The notes under the pieces: model-generated
Told to the model about the DNA's origin: nothing
Database searches by the model: none
Seen by the model: the letters and a program-made list of their open reading frames with translations, nothing else
IMG/VR virus record: IMGVR_UViG_3300025316_001120
Location: 1 to 45,883 of that record
Length of the DNA: 45,883 bases
Strand: one strand, 5' to 3'
DNA from: a virus
In this document: positions 7,557-14,978 of the stretch, piece after piece
Position numbering within the stretch: position 1 is the first letter of the stretch
Layout: the number at the start of each line of letters is the position of its first letter
Translations under genes and position numbers: made by a program

Positions 7557-8876
7557 ATGACCACAGACACAACAGAAGTACTTGAAGTAACAGAGGTGAC
7601 CGAAGTCACAGAAACAACAGAAACAACCCCAGCGCTGGTGATGGTTGACGCGAACGAATACGGACTGGCAGCAACAGAAGCCCTTCAGGTCGAGGCCGTA
7701 TTCATGCCAATGATCGCAAAAATGGCAGCGCTCGAAATCGAGTTTAATATTTTAAAAGCTAAGCCCATAACAAAAGACACCTGCAAGGAAGCAGGAAAAC
7801 TCCGAAACAGGTACGTGAAAATCAGAACCGGGACGTCGGAGATTCACAAAAAAGCGAAAAAATACTACCTCGCTGGCGGACGTTTTATCGACGGCTGGAA
7901 AAACGCTCAAGCCTTCACCAGCCAAGGAAAAGAAGAGGCGCTGCTCGAAATAGAAAACCACTTTGAGAAATTGGAGGCAGAGAGAATCGCAGCAACGGAC
8001 GCCGAAAGACGAACCCAGCTGGCGCCATACACAAACGCGATCCCCGGCGGGATTGCCTACCTTGAAGAGGAAGAGTTCAACAACTACCTGCTGGGAGCGA
8101 AACTGACACACGAAAATAAAATCCGGGAAGAACAGGAAGCCGCCACCCTCCGGGAACAAATCGCAGAGCAGGAAGCCGCCGCGCAACTTTTGGTCGAACA
8201 GGAAAACGAAAAACTCAAAGCAGAATCTGCAGCACTGAAAGCAAACGCCGACCAGCTCGCAACCAGACTCGGACAACTGACCCGGCTGGGTTTAAATTTC
8301 GACTGGCAGCAAACACACATCGGACTCGGGTTTTTTATAGATTCTCACGACATAATAACCTACGACAACGAAAAGTGGAATAAACTGACAGATGCCATCC
8401 AGATCAAGCACGACGAAAAAGCCGCTGCCGACAAAGTAAAAAAAGAAGCGGAAGCCGCTGAAGCGAAGGTGAAAAAAGAAGCCGATGACGCCGAAGCAAA
8501 ACGCCTCGCTGATATTGCAGAGACTGCCAGACAAAACGCAGAAAAAGAAGTGAAGCGACTGAGTGACCAACTCGCAGCGAACAACGCCAAAGAGAAAAAA
8601 CGCCTAAGTGACGAACTGGCTGCAAGAAACGAAAGAGAGCGCAAAGAGATAGCCGCCGAAAGGGAAAAAGGGAAAATCGAACAGGAACGCAAAGCCGCGG
8701 CACTTTTGGCAGCGAAAGCCCCGGACAAAGAGAAACTCACAGCATTGATCGAGGCGCTAGAATTGACGCTCCCAGACGACCTGACAACAGGAGCCGCAAA
8801 ACTGACCGGGATGGACATAGCCCTGAAATTTGAAGGTTTTAAAAGGTGGGCTCAGACACAAATAAACAGCCTGTAA
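7557..8876 (+). CDS. Long coiled-coil protein in the recombination operon, 439 aa
   Basis: Begins with a Thr/Glu/Val repeat (MTTDTTEVLEVTEV). Residues ~45-135 are helical with KAKKYYLAGGRFIDGWKNA, a region I associate with phage proteins encoded next to YqaJ/RecT genes (DUF1351-like architecture, tentative). Residues ~140-235 and ~280-395 are almost continuous coiled coil, rich in Ala, Glu and Lys (for example AKVKKEADDAEAKRLADIAE). The last ~45 residues form a separate small domain. The coiled coils imply self-assembly or bridging between exonuclease, annealase and DNA ends; no catalytic motif seen. Confidence 0.8.
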   Translation: MTTDTTEVLEVTEVTEVTETTETTPALVMVDANEYGLAATEALQVEAVFMPMIAKMAALEIEFNILKAKPITKDTCKEAGKLRNRYVKIRTGTSEIHKKAKKYYLAGGRFIDGWKNAQAFTSQGKEEALLEIENHFEKLEAERIAATDAERRTQLAPYTNAIPGGIAYLEEEEFNNYLLGAKLTHENKIREEQEAATLREQIAEQEAAAQLLVEQENEKLKAESAALKANADQLATRLGQLTRLGLNFDWQQTHIGLGFFIDSHDIITYDNEKWNKLTDAIQIKHDEKAAADKVKKEAEAAEAKVKKEADDAEAKRLADIAETARQNAEKEVKRLSDQLAANNAKEKKRLSDELAARNERERKEIAAEREKGKIEQERKAAALLAAKAPDKEKLTALIEALELTLPDDLTTGAAKLTGMDIALKFEGFKRWAQTQINSL

Positions 8877-9038
8877 ATGTTCAGCATACCAAACAGCCAA
8901 CGAGCGGAGCTATCAAGGCTGCTCGTGGCTTTAACCGAAACACCGGGAAGCGACACCCGGACTGCCAACTTACGAAGGAGAGCGAAAATCGCCATTAAAA
9001 AACTAGTAAAAGCAAAAAAGACAACCGATGGAAAATAA
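8877..9038 (+). CDS. Small basic protein, 53 aa
   Basis: Starts directly at the base after the previous stop codon (TAA ATG) and overlaps the next gene's start by 11 bp. The product begins MFSIPNSQRAELSRLL and ends in a strongly basic helix (ANLRRRAKIAIKKLVKAKK), suggesting nucleic-acid binding. Too short for most gene finders; codon use and tight packing support it. Function unknown. Confidence 0.6.
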   Translation: MFSIPNSQRAELSRLLVALTETPGSDTRTANLRRRAKIAIKKLVKAKKTTDGK

Positions 9039-9579
9039 AATATTAGTGGTCGATATCGAAACCACAGGACTAGACAAAGTGAAGGATTGCATCGTCGAGA
9101 TTGGAGCCGCCGAAATCGACCTGAAGACCGGAATAATTACCGGTGTTTTTAACAGCCTGTGCCGGGAAAAACACCTGACAGCAAAACACCGGGATGCTTG
9201 GATTTTCAGCAACAGCGACCTGACGCCGGAAGAGGTAAGGAACGCGCCACCATTTGAAGAGGTCGTCGCAAAATTTCAGGAGCTGGCCAGCCGATACACC
9301 AGAGGCGCCACCGCCTTTAATCGGGTTTTCGACATGGGATTTCTGCACGTCCGCGGCGTGAAGTTTCCCAGACTGGTACCATGCCCCATGCTCCTAAGCA
9401 CTGACATTTGCGAGATTCCCGGAAAGTTCGGAAAAAACAAATGGCCAAAGGTCGAGGAAGCGTTCAGTTTTTTTTATCCGGGATTCGAGTACACGGAAAA
9501 ACACCGGGGAGCAGACGACGCCTACCACGAAGCAATGATCGTCCGGGAACTTCACAAAATAGGTTTTTACGAAAAATAA
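9028..9579 (+). CDS. DnaQ-like 3'-5' exonuclease (DEDDh)
   Basis: 183 aa. Exonuclease fold of the DNA polymerase III epsilon type. Catalytic residues: Asp9 and Glu11 in VVDIETTG, Asp102 in FNRVFDMGFL, and His159 with Asp164 in HRGADDAYHEA (the DEDDh variant). The domain fills the whole protein; no polymerase-binding tail is evident. No phage DNA polymerase is encoded in the window, so it may proofread for the host enzyme or trim recombination intermediates or RNA. Confidence 0.93.
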   Translation: MENKILVVDIETTGLDKVKDCIVEIGAAEIDLKTGIITGVFNSLCREKHLTAKHRDAWIFSNSDLTPEEVRNAPPFEEVVAKFQELASRYTRGATAFNRVFDMGFLHVRGVKFPRLVPCPMLLSTDICEIPGKFGKNKWPKVEEAFSFFYPGFEYTEKHRGADDAYHEAMIVRELHKIGFYEK

Positions 9580-9581
9580 CC

Positions 9582-9836
9582 ATGGAACTAACAATGGAGT
9601 TAACAGCCAAGCTGACCAAAGCCAGCGACACGGCTAAACGGTTTTTCAATAGCGAGTTCGAGGAACGAATCGCACCTTACAAGGCCATTATCCGGAAGGT
9701 AAGGATGGCAGAGAAAACACAAACCCTAGAGGCCACAATTAGCTGCTTAGAGCTCCCGTCAATAAAGGGAGACGGGATGGCCGCGATGATGCTCCTAGCC
9801 GCCGCCGTCGAAATAATAAGAGAGGAACCGCCGTAA
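9582..9836 (+). CDS. Hypothetical protein, 84 aa
   Basis: Start chosen at MELTMELTAKLTK, 2 nt after the DnaQ stop; the frame is open further upstream but inside the DnaQ gene. The sequence is helical with a Met/Ala-rich C-terminal helix (GDGMAAMMLLAAAVEIIREE). Last gene of the early operon, followed by a weak terminator-like hairpin and a new promoter. Not recognised. Confidence 0.7.
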   Translation: MELTMELTAKLTKASDTAKRFFNSEFEERIAPYKAIIRKVRMAEKTQTLEATISCLELPSIKGDGMAAMMLLAAAVEIIREEPP

Positions 9837-9844
9837 TGCATGAC

Positions 9845-9865
9845 AGCGAATACATTACGCTTTTT
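9845..9865 (+). terminator. Weak terminator-like hairpin at the end of the early operon
   Basis: AGCGAAT (9845-9851) can pair with ATTACGCT (9854-9861, one bulged A), followed by a T-rich run. Short loop and low GC, so only suggestive; its position between the last early gene and the next promoter supports it. Confidence 0.35.
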
Positions 9866-9886
9866 ATTTAGAATCAATCAATGCGC

Positions 9887-9911
9887 AAAGTGATTGCGTG
9901 ACAATCACTTT
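9887..9911. promoter_or_regulatory. Class B operator 1 (perfect inverted repeat)
   Basis: Arms AAAGTGATTG (9887-9896) and CAATCACTTT (9902-9911) around CGTGA, a perfect 10-bp inverted repeat. The TTG at 9894-9896 is also the -33 element of the promoter. Two further copies of GTGATTG-N5-CAATCAC lie at 19383 and 30801. Confidence 0.8.
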
Positions 9912-9924
9912 TTTTATATATTGC
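9894..9924 (+). promoter_or_regulatory. Promoter of the replication unit
   Basis: TTG at 9894-9896, 20 nt, then TATATTGC at 9917-9924 (one or two mismatches to TAnnTTTG). Overlaps class B operator 1; first gene starts at 9942. Confidence 0.65.
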
Positions 9925-9941
9925 ACCCGAAACAATAAAGC

Positions 9942-10079
9942 ATGAGAACACCACAAAAGACATTTCTACGCTCACCGGAAGGACGGCTCCCCCGAAAGGA
10001 GGCCAGCGGACTCATTGCCGCCGTTTCACCCTTACCCGGTGAGCTTAAAAACGCCACCCAAAAAACGACGGAGCCATGA
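9942..10079 (+). CDS. Small basic protein, 45 aa
   Basis: Begins MRTPQKTFLRSPEGRLPRKE, Pro/Arg/Lys-rich and probably disordered. First reading frame after the promoter (start about 18 nt after the -7 element) and joined to the next gene by a 4-bp ATGA overlap, so it could be a real gene or a short leader peptide that couples translation of the initiator. No family recognised. Confidence 0.5.
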   Translation: MRTPQKTFLRSPEGRLPRKEASGLIAAVSPLPGELKNATQKTTEP

Positions 10080-10849
10080 AAGACGAAGGATGGATCAAGA
10101 TACACCGCCGGATTACAGAACATTGGATATGGAAAAACTCACAGTACGTCCACGCATGGATGACCATTTTAATGACCGTAAACTACGAACCAAAGCGCGT
10201 CCTTGTTCACGGCGAAATAATAGACTGCGGACGAGGTCAGGCCATTTTGAGCCTTGGAAATTGGACTAAATTATTTGGTAAAAACTGGACAATTCAGCGC
10301 ACTCGGACGTTTTTCGACTTGTTGAAGGATGACTCAATGATCAACACGGAAGGCCTACAAAAAACAACACGGTTAACAGTTTGTAAATACGACGATTATC
10401 AAGACAACCAACAAGCAGAGAACACACAAAAAACATCGACGGAACAAGCAAGTAACACACAGATAACAACAACTAAAGAAGGTAAGAATATAAGAAGTAA
10501 AGAAGTAATAGAAGAGGAAAAAAAAGCTGCGCTCGCAGCCACCACCCAAAGGAAAAAAGACTTCAGAGACTTGGTCGATTTGTACGCCGGGACACACCCA
10601 GCCGAAATGCTCGAAAAATTTTACACCTACTGGAGCGAGCTCAACAAATCAAAAACAAAGATGCGCTGGGAGACCGAGAAAACATGGGAGACACCCCTGC
10701 GACTAAAAACATGGGCTGGCCGGGACTTCAACAGGAACGGACAAGCAAAGCCCCAAGGCCGGGTCGGACAAATCCTGCAACCAGACGAAGAGAGAAAACA
10801 AGCGCTCCTCGCGAAATTTAGAAACCAAGAAGCACAACCAGCGCAATGA
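10076..10849 (+). CDS. Replication initiator / DnaD-like protein
   Basis: 257 aa. The N-terminus MKDEGWIKIHRRITEHWIWK and the following winged-helix region with VHAWMTILMTVNYEPKR and GRGQAILSLGNW are typical of phage replisome organiser (DnaD-like) proteins. A Gln/Thr/Glu-rich linker (residues ~115-160) follows, then a C-terminal helical domain with FYTYWSELNKSKTKMRWETE and RLKTWAGRDFNR. It would recognise the phage origin and recruit the loader encoded next. Overlaps the loader gene by 4 bp. An origin may lie inside this gene, but no iteron cluster was found by eye. Confidence 0.88.
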   Translation: MKDEGWIKIHRRITEHWIWKNSQYVHAWMTILMTVNYEPKRVLVHGEIIDCGRGQAILSLGNWTKLFGKNWTIQRTRTFFDLLKDDSMINTEGLQKTTRLTVCKYDDYQDNQQAENTQKTSTEQASNTQITTTKEGKNIRSKEVIEEEKKAALAATTQRKKDFRDLVDLYAGTHPAEMLEKFYTYWSELNKSKTKMRWETEKTWETPLRLKTWAGRDFNRNGQAKPQGRVGQILQPDEERKQALLAKFRNQEAQPAQ

Positions 10850-11457
10850 AACAAAAAAACGCAATAAGCATGGCCGAAGCGGTGCAAGCCATGAGATCCG
10901 GTCACGGAATAGAGACCCAGCGGAAAAAAAGAGATTGGAGCTTTGGAACGAAAGCCGAATGCCGGGTGAAGTTTGAGGAAGCATTCAGAACAGCTGACGA
11001 AACGATCACCAAGTACCACCACCTGCCAGAATACGACGCCGTCATCGATTGGATGACGAACACCAACGGAAAAGGGCTAATGCTGGCCGGGGACTGCGGA
11101 CGCGGGAAGTCGATAATTTTAACCGGAGTTCTGCCGCTTTTGTTTTTTTCGGAATTCAACAAAATACTGACAACACACTCAGCCCAAACAATCGCAACCA
11201 AATCAGAGACGATTAGCCGGGCGTGGGCGATTTCAATCGATGAGCTGGGAGTGGAAGCGCAGGTCAACAATTACGGAGAAAAGAGCGAAGGGTTTAACGT
11301 CATAATTGACGCCGCCGAAACCCGGATCGCGCCGTTTTTCATAACCACCAACATGAAAGACGAAGACATCCTGACGCGCTACGGAGAGCGGACGCTCGAC
11401 CGATTATTCAGACTTTGCAGATTGGTTGAATTCAAAGGAAAAAGCCTAAGACAATAA
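10846..11457 (+). CDS. DnaC-like helicase loader (AAA+ ATPase)
   Basis: 203 aa. Walker A GDCGRGKS at residues 82-89, Walker B ISIDELG with Asp132 and Glu133, a sensor-like FFITTN near 165-169 and a terminal YGERTLDRLFRLCRLVEFKG with the arginine-finger-like Arg residues usual in DnaC/DnaI proteins. N-terminal ~60 residues probably contact the replicative helicase, which is not encoded here and must be the host's. Slightly short for the family because the N-terminal domain is small. Coupled to the initiator gene by an ATGA overlap. Confidence 0.92.
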   Translation: MKQKNAISMAEAVQAMRSGHGIETQRKKRDWSFGTKAECRVKFEEAFRTADETITKYHHLPEYDAVIDWMTNTNGKGLMLAGDCGRGKSIILTGVLPLLFFSEFNKILTTHSAQTIATKSETISRAWAISIDELGVEAQVNNYGEKSEGFNVIIDAAETRIAPFFITTNMKDEDILTRYGERTLDRLFRLCRLVEFKGKSLRQ

Positions 11458-11463
11458 AAACCA

Positions 11464-11709
11464 ATGGAATCCCTATTCACAGCAAAAGAACAACAAGCAC
11501 TGACGGAGCTACAGCAGCATAAATCCGAAATACGGTGCCAGACATGCGACAGCTGCATCCGCAAACAATACGGATCGGCGGCATTTTTTTACTGCAGGGA
11601 ACGAAAGAGCAAGCAAACCGGGAACGGGTACCAGAAAATAAAAGCAAGACAGAACGCATGTCCCCTTCACCAATATTTTAAAACAACACCAAACCCAGAA
11701 AAGAAATGA
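11464..11709 (+). CDS. Small Cys-rich protein, 81 aa
   Basis: Four cysteines in CQTCDSC, FYCRERK plus a late NACPLHQYF suggest a zinc-binding knuckle. The N-terminal ~20 residues are helical (MESLFTAKEQQALTELQQH). Possible nucleic-acid-binding or adaptor protein. Overlaps the next small gene by 4 bp (AATGA). Confidence 0.65.
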   Translation: MESLFTAKEQQALTELQQHKSEIRCQTCDSCIRKQYGSAAFFYCRERKSKQTGNGYQKIKARQNACPLHQYFKTTPNPEKK

Positions 11710-11861
11710 AAACGATTTTTTTAATTTTTGGCCTTGCGATTATCGCCGCCGGGCTAGCCATAACCACCGCAATACTTTGCGCGATTGCACCAAAAAAAAG
11801 CGATCAGATTATTAATAATTGGTTCATAAAGACGGAGCCAGAAAATGAAAGTAATTTTTAA
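11706..11861 (+). CDS. Single-pass membrane peptide, 51 aa
   Basis: MKTIFLIFGLAIIAAGLAIT and the following TAILCAIA form one long hydrophobic segment, then a soluble tail of ~22 residues (KKSDQIINNWFIKTEP). Starts at an ATGA overlap with the previous gene, which supports it being translated. Function unknown; not a recognisable holin because lysis partners are absent here. Confidence 0.55.
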   Translation: MKTIFLIFGLAIIAAGLAITTAILCAIAPKKSDQIINNWFIKTEPENESNF

Positions 11862-11871
11862 ACACCACACA

Positions 11872-12084
11872 ATGAGCAACAGAGAAGCAAGGATGGTAGA
11901 CTTCATCGCGGGAAACGGACTAGCCATGAAATCAGTAAAAAAGACCCGCAACGCAAAGTGCGAATGCAACAGCGGAAAAAAACAAAAGTATTGCTGCGGA
12001 ACCGAAACCAAATGGTACCACAAACCAACTACCCCGGAAGAGGCAGTCGAAACGAAGAACAACAAACACGCAACAGAGTCGTGA
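11872..12084 (+). CDS. SEC-C motif zinc-binding protein, 70 aa
   Basis: Start taken at MSNREARMVDFIAGNG; a Met at 11845 is an alternative but overlaps the membrane peptide. The segment CECNSGKKQKYCCG is a clear SEC-C motif (CxCxSG...CCG), the zinc-binding tail known from SecA and many small proteins. In SecA it contacts SecB and the ribosome; in a phage protein it may be an adaptor to a host factor. The stop overlaps a GTG start of the next gene (GTGA). Confidence 0.7.
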   Translation: MSNREARMVDFIAGNGLAMKSVKKTRNAKCECNSGKKQKYCCGTETKWYHKPTTPEEAVETKNNKHATES

Positions 12085-12257
12085 GCGAAAAAAAGAAAAG
12101 GAAGGTAACAGAATTCTGGGATGGATGGTACGTCACGCAAGAGAACCCCGGCCAACGAAGACTCCAGAAATTAGCTGGAGCCTTCATCACAGAAGCAGAC
12201 GCGAAAAGCAAGAAAGCGGAAATCGAAAAAAAGGAACTCGAAACAACAACAAAATGA
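12081..12257 (+). CDS. Hypothetical protein with GTG start, 58 aa
   Basis: The frame has no suitable ATG; the GTG at 12081 overlaps the previous stop (GTGA) and gives SEKKKRKVTEFWDGWYVTQE, a Trp/Tyr-rich beta-like unit, followed by a Lys/Glu-rich helix (KSKKAEIEKKELETTTK). Overlaps the MazG-like gene by 4 bp. Not recognised. Confidence 0.6.
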   Translation: MSEKKKRKVTEFWDGWYVTQENPGQRRLQKLAGAFITEADAKSKKAEIEKKELETTTK

Positions 12258-12637
12258 AAGAATTACTCAAAGGACTAAACGAAGCAGCGAAGCGCATTCA
12301 TGCCGCCGCTAAAGAAAAAGGATTTTACAACACAACCCCGGAAACCGGAACAGCACTCATGCTGGTAGTTTCGGAGCTGAGCGAAGCGATGGAAGCAGAC
12401 AGAAACAACCACAAAGCGAACCGGGAAGTGTACGAAGCAATAATCGGGAAAGGCGAAAAATGGGACGCCGAGAATTTTGAATTTTGGATCAAGGACACGC
12501 ACGAGGATGAGATCACCGACGCCATCATCCGCTTGCTCGATTACGCCGGGTTTAAGAATATCGACATCGAATGGCACATCCGCGAAAAGCTAGCCTACAA
12601 CCTGACGCGCCCACACAAACACGGGAAAAAATACTAG
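12254..12637 (+). CDS. MazG-like nucleotide pyrophosphohydrolase
   Basis: 127 aa. All-alpha NTP pyrophosphatase fold: metal-binding ExxE at Glu41 and Glu44 (VVSELSEAMEADR) and ExxD at Glu86 and Asp89 (DEITDAIIRLLDYAG). The family hydrolyses (d)NTPs or the alarmone ppGpp; phage copies are thought to alter host nucleotide or stress signalling. The substrate cannot be told from sequence. Start at 12254 overlaps the previous stop. Confidence 0.87.
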   Translation: MKELLKGLNEAAKRIHAAAKEKGFYNTTPETGTALMLVVSELSEAMEADRNNHKANREVYEAIIGKGEKWDAENFEFWIKDTHEDEITDAIIRLLDYAGFKNIDIEWHIREKLAYNLTRPHKHGKKY

Positions 12638-12639
12638 CC

Positions 12640-12789
12640 ATGCCAGAGTTAAAAGCAGGAGACCACATCTACCAGTACCAGCAAAAAGGCGTAAACCGGG
12701 AGCTGACCAGAAAGAGGGTCGCGTTTGTAACCACCCACGCAAGGACGGCAGACGGAAAAACTTACAACCGATTCGTGGGTACCAGCTGA
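12640..12789 (+). CDS. Hypothetical protein, 49 aa
   Basis: Starts 2 nt after the MazG-like stop at MPELKAGDHIYQYQQKG. Short beta-rich sequence with a basic centre (RELTRKRVAFVTTHAR) that resembles an SH3-like barrel. No family named. Confidence 0.55.
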   Translation: MPELKAGDHIYQYQQKGVNRELTRKRVAFVTTHARTADGKTYNRFVGTS

Positions 12790-12795
12790 GCCGTC

Positions 12796-12951
12796 ATGCC
12801 GCACAGCGACAACGAACAGAGCTGGTGGTTGGAGACAACCAGACTGAAGGACGAGTACGAACGAAGACAGCTGCTCCGCCGATGGGATGAGATAAACGCG
12901 GCGCACATAAGCACATCAAAGCTCAAAAAAATACTTTCAATTTTAGAATAA
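12796..12951 (+). CDS. Hypothetical protein, 51 aa
   Basis: MPHSDNEQSWWLETTRLKDE continues as one charged helix with YERRQLLRRWDEI, then KLKKILSILE. Fits between two well-supported genes with 6-nt and 14-nt gaps and shows normal codon use. Function unknown. Confidence 0.55.
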   Translation: MPHSDNEQSWWLETTRLKDEYERRQLLRRWDEINAAHISTSKLKKILSILE

Positions 12952-12965
12952 CAAACACCACCACC

Positions 12966-13415
12966 ATGATCAATAAATGCATTTTCATCGGACACTGCGC
13001 CGCAGACCCAGAGGTCAAAACAGCCGGAAACGACACCGTCGCCAATTTCAGAATCGGATGCTCCGAAAATTGGACAGACAAAAACGGAGACAAGCAGACC
13101 TCCACAGAATGGATCAACTGCGTAGCTTGGAGGAAGCTGGCCGAAATAATCGAAAAGTACGTGAAGAAAGGCCAGCTGGTCTACGTGGAAGGAAAAATGA
13201 AGACACGGAGCTACGAAGACAAGGATGGCGTCAAGCGTTACAGCACCGACATTGTGATCGACACGATGAAGATGCTCGGAGGGAAAAGGGACGCGAACGA
13301 CACCAACTCCCCACACCACCAAGCCCCAGCGGAGCAAACCTACGGAAACGCCACAGGCGCGGCACAAAAAGCGAAGCCGGACGACAGTAGCAAAGGCGAC
13401 GATTTACCATTTTAA
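12966..13415 (+). CDS. ssb: Single-stranded DNA-binding protein
   Basis: 149 aa. OB-fold SSB: MINKCIFIGHCAADPEVKTA at the N-terminus, NFRIGCSENW, EWINCVAWRKLAEIIEKYV, and KGQLVYVEGKMKTRSYEDKD. A disordered Pro/Gln-rich linker leads to the acidic tip DDLPF, the conserved protein-interaction tail. Expected to coat ssDNA in replication and to hand it to RecT. Confidence 0.96.
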   Translation: MINKCIFIGHCAADPEVKTAGNDTVANFRIGCSENWTDKNGDKQTSTEWINCVAWRKLAEIIEKYVKKGQLVYVEGKMKTRSYEDKDGVKRYSTDIVIDTMKMLGGKRDANDTNSPHHQAPAEQTYGNATGAAQKAKPDDSSKGDDLPF

Positions 13416-13427
13416 ACCAGCGAAGCC

Positions 13428-13661
13428 ATGACCATGAAGTACATCCCGAAACCAAAACACGCGAACACGATGAGCGAAAAGCTGGTCGGTTTGAGAGCAA
13501 CACAAACGACACTCACAAAAAAGTTAGAGTTAGGATTTGACACCGACGCTTACAGGGAGCTGAACATTGTAAACCACAAAATCGCCGTGACAGAAGAGCG
13601 GAAGAAAGGAGGCTGGGAGAAACCCGGTCTCCACCTCCCAACAATTGGAAACACAAAATAA
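13428..13661 (+). CDS. Hypothetical protein, 77 aa
   Basis: Small basic helical protein (MSEKLVGLRATQTTLTKKLE, then YRELNIVNHKIAVTEERKKG). A second Met (MKYIPKPK) two codons in is an alternative start. Not recognised; follows ssb by 12 nt. Confidence 0.65.
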   Translation: MTMKYIPKPKHANTMSEKLVGLRATQTTLTKKLELGFDTDAYRELNIVNHKIAVTEERKKGGWEKPGLHLPTIGNTK

Positions 13662-13669
13662 AAAGCACC

Positions 13670-13975
13670 ATGAACAAAAACAAGAGAATCTACCTCGTCG
13701 CCAAAGTTAGCGGTCTCCCGGCGGAGGTGGTGAAAGCAAAGTACGACCGGGCAAGGGACATCGTCGAAAGTTACGGATACACAGCGGTAAGGCCAATCGA
13801 CCACGTGACGCCAGCGACGCCTTGGCACGAAGCAATGAGAATCTGCATCCCGCTGATGCTTGAGTGCGATGGTTACGCCAACATAGATGACCCGCACACC
13901 AGCCCCGGCGCTCTGGTCGAAACAACGGTCGCAGGATGGGTGAAGCTCCCACACTTTTCATTCATAGAATTTTAA
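13670..13975 (+). CDS. DUF4406 protein (nucleoside deoxyribosyltransferase-like fold)
   Basis: 101 aa. KRIYLVAKVSGLP, followed by a helix with KYDRARDIVESYGYTAVRP, TPWHEAMRICIPLMLECDGY and a terminal Glu in GALVETTVAGWV, is the DUF4406 pattern: a small Rossmann-like domain related to nucleoside 2-deoxyribosyltransferases. Common in phages; possible nucleotide salvage or modification enzyme. Activity unproven. Confidence 0.8.
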   Translation: MNKNKRIYLVAKVSGLPAEVVKAKYDRARDIVESYGYTAVRPIDHVTPATPWHEAMRICIPLMLECDGYANIDDPHTSPGALVETTVAGWVKLPHFSFIEF

Positions 13976-13988
13976 CACCACAGAACCC

Positions 13989-14303
13989 ATGAATGACATA
14001 AACACATACATTTTGAAGATTGGCGCAGTACTCGGTTTTATTGGAATATTAGCCGTCGTTTTTATAATTTTTATGGCCGGAATTATAATCGGCGTGATGG
14101 CCGCAAAAATAAAAATGATCGAAGAAGAGTGCGAAGAAGAGTGCGAAGAAGAATCAGAAGCGGAAGCGATCCACGAAGAGCACAAATGCCTCCTCTACGA
14201 AGACAAAACCAGCTGCGCGGCATTTTTGAAACGATTTGGAGAACTCTGCCCGGAATGCATCTACGGAGAAACTCCACATAAAAGCCCAAAAAAGGACGAA
14301 TGA
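13989..14303 (+). CDS. Membrane-anchored Cys-rich protein, 104 aa
   Basis: One strong transmembrane segment at residues ~10-38 (ILAVVFIIFMAGIIIGVM inside it), then a very acidic stretch with a twice-repeated EECEEE and a C-terminal part with KCLLYEDKTSCAAFLKRFGE and LCPEC, probably a small metal-binding unit. Overlaps the next gene by 4 bp. Function unknown. Confidence 0.65.
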   Translation: MNDINTYILKIGAVLGFIGILAVVFIIFMAGIIIGVMAAKIKMIEEECEEECEEESEAEAIHEEHKCLLYEDKTSCAAFLKRFGELCPECIYGETPHKSPKKDE

Positions 14304-14692
14304 CGACAAGAACACCCAAAGACACCACCGAGAGGGTGAAGAGGCCAAAAACAAGCGGAAAGCAACCAAAGACGGACGCTTTCTGCCTTGCTTTAAAATC
14401 CCAGACCGGAATACTACCAGAAAGAGAGTTTTTGTTTCATCCAACGCGAAAGTGGCGTTTTGACTACGCCATCCCGGAATTGAAGATCGCCGTCGAGAAA
14501 GAAGGCGGAGTCTGGACGGGCGGACGCCACACCACGCCGCAAGGTTTCCTAGGAGACATCGAGAAGTACAACCAAGCCGCGCTGCTCGGCTGGCGCCTTT
14601 TCCGGTTTGCCTCACATGACCTTTTCACAAAAGCAACGTTTGACCTTTTGAGACAAGCAACGAACCCGGTCAAAGTTTTTACAAATGAGTAG
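14300..14692 (+). CDS. PD-(D/E)xK nuclease of VRR-NUC/VSR-like type
   Basis: 130 aa. KWRFDYAIPELKIAVEKEGG contains Asp55 and Glu66/Glu68 in the arrangement FDYA...AVExEGG typical of phage restriction-like or Holliday-junction-type nucleases; RHTTPQGFLGDIEKYN and GWRLFRFAS complete the pattern (D-x-KYN and R-x-S). Likely resolves branched DNA or nicks damaged DNA. The N-terminal ~25 residues are basic and disordered. Overlaps the HNH gene by 8 bp. Confidence 0.82.
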   Translation: MTTRTPKDTTERVKRPKTSGKQPKTDAFCLALKSQTGILPEREFLFHPTRKWRFDYAIPELKIAVEKEGGVWTGGRHTTPQGFLGDIEKYNQAALLGWRLFRFASHDLFTKATFDLLRQATNPVKVFTNE

Positions 14693-14960
14693 CCTACCAC
14701 ACAGCATCCCGGAACACATCCGGGTTTACATGGAATTCTTCGGGTACCAGATTCAGGAAGACGTGGTCTGCGAAATAACAGGCCAGCCAGCAAACGACAT
14801 CCACCACGTCAGAGGCCGGGGAAAAGGGAAAAACGTGATCCGGAATTTGATGGCGCTCACCGACGAAAAGCACATCGACTGCCACGCGGAGCGAATAAAG
14901 AAAGACGAAGCTCAAGAAATACACGACCGTTTTATTGCAAATTTTTTAAATAAAGTGTGA
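14685..14960 (+). CDS. HNH-type nuclease, 91 aa
   Basis: CEITGQPANDIHHVRGRGKG gives the double His (His40, His41), RNLMALTDEKHIDCH the Asn54 and His63/His67 of a beta-beta-alpha metal finger. Only one cysteine precedes the HH, so the structural zinc site of many HNH enzymes is absent. Overlapping a PD-(D/E)xK nuclease gene suggests a joint role in recombination or late DNA processing. Last gene of the replication unit. Confidence 0.8.
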   Translation: MSSLPHSIPEHIRVYMEFFGYQIQEDVVCEITGQPANDIHHVRGRGKGKNVIRNLMALTDEKHIDCHAERIKKDEAQEIHDRFIANFLNKV

Positions 14961-14978
14961 TTTAAAATGGCTAAATAC

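Noticed and set aside
7752-8818. Long minus-strand open frames (174 aa and 152 aa) opposite the coiled-coil gene
   Set aside because: They are rich in Phe, Ser and Cys and mirror the Lys/Glu/Ala codons of the coiled-coil gene; no start context or protein-like pattern.
10076-10849. Replication origin inside the initiator gene
   Set aside because: No cluster of iterons or strongly A/T-rich unwinding element could be seen by eye.
11706-11861. Holin or lysis protein
   Set aside because: A single transmembrane segment alone is not enough and no endolysin or spanin gene is near; left as an unknown membrane peptide.
13976-14960. tRNA genes
   Set aside because: No cloverleaf-like segment found here or elsewhere in the short intergenic gaps of the window.
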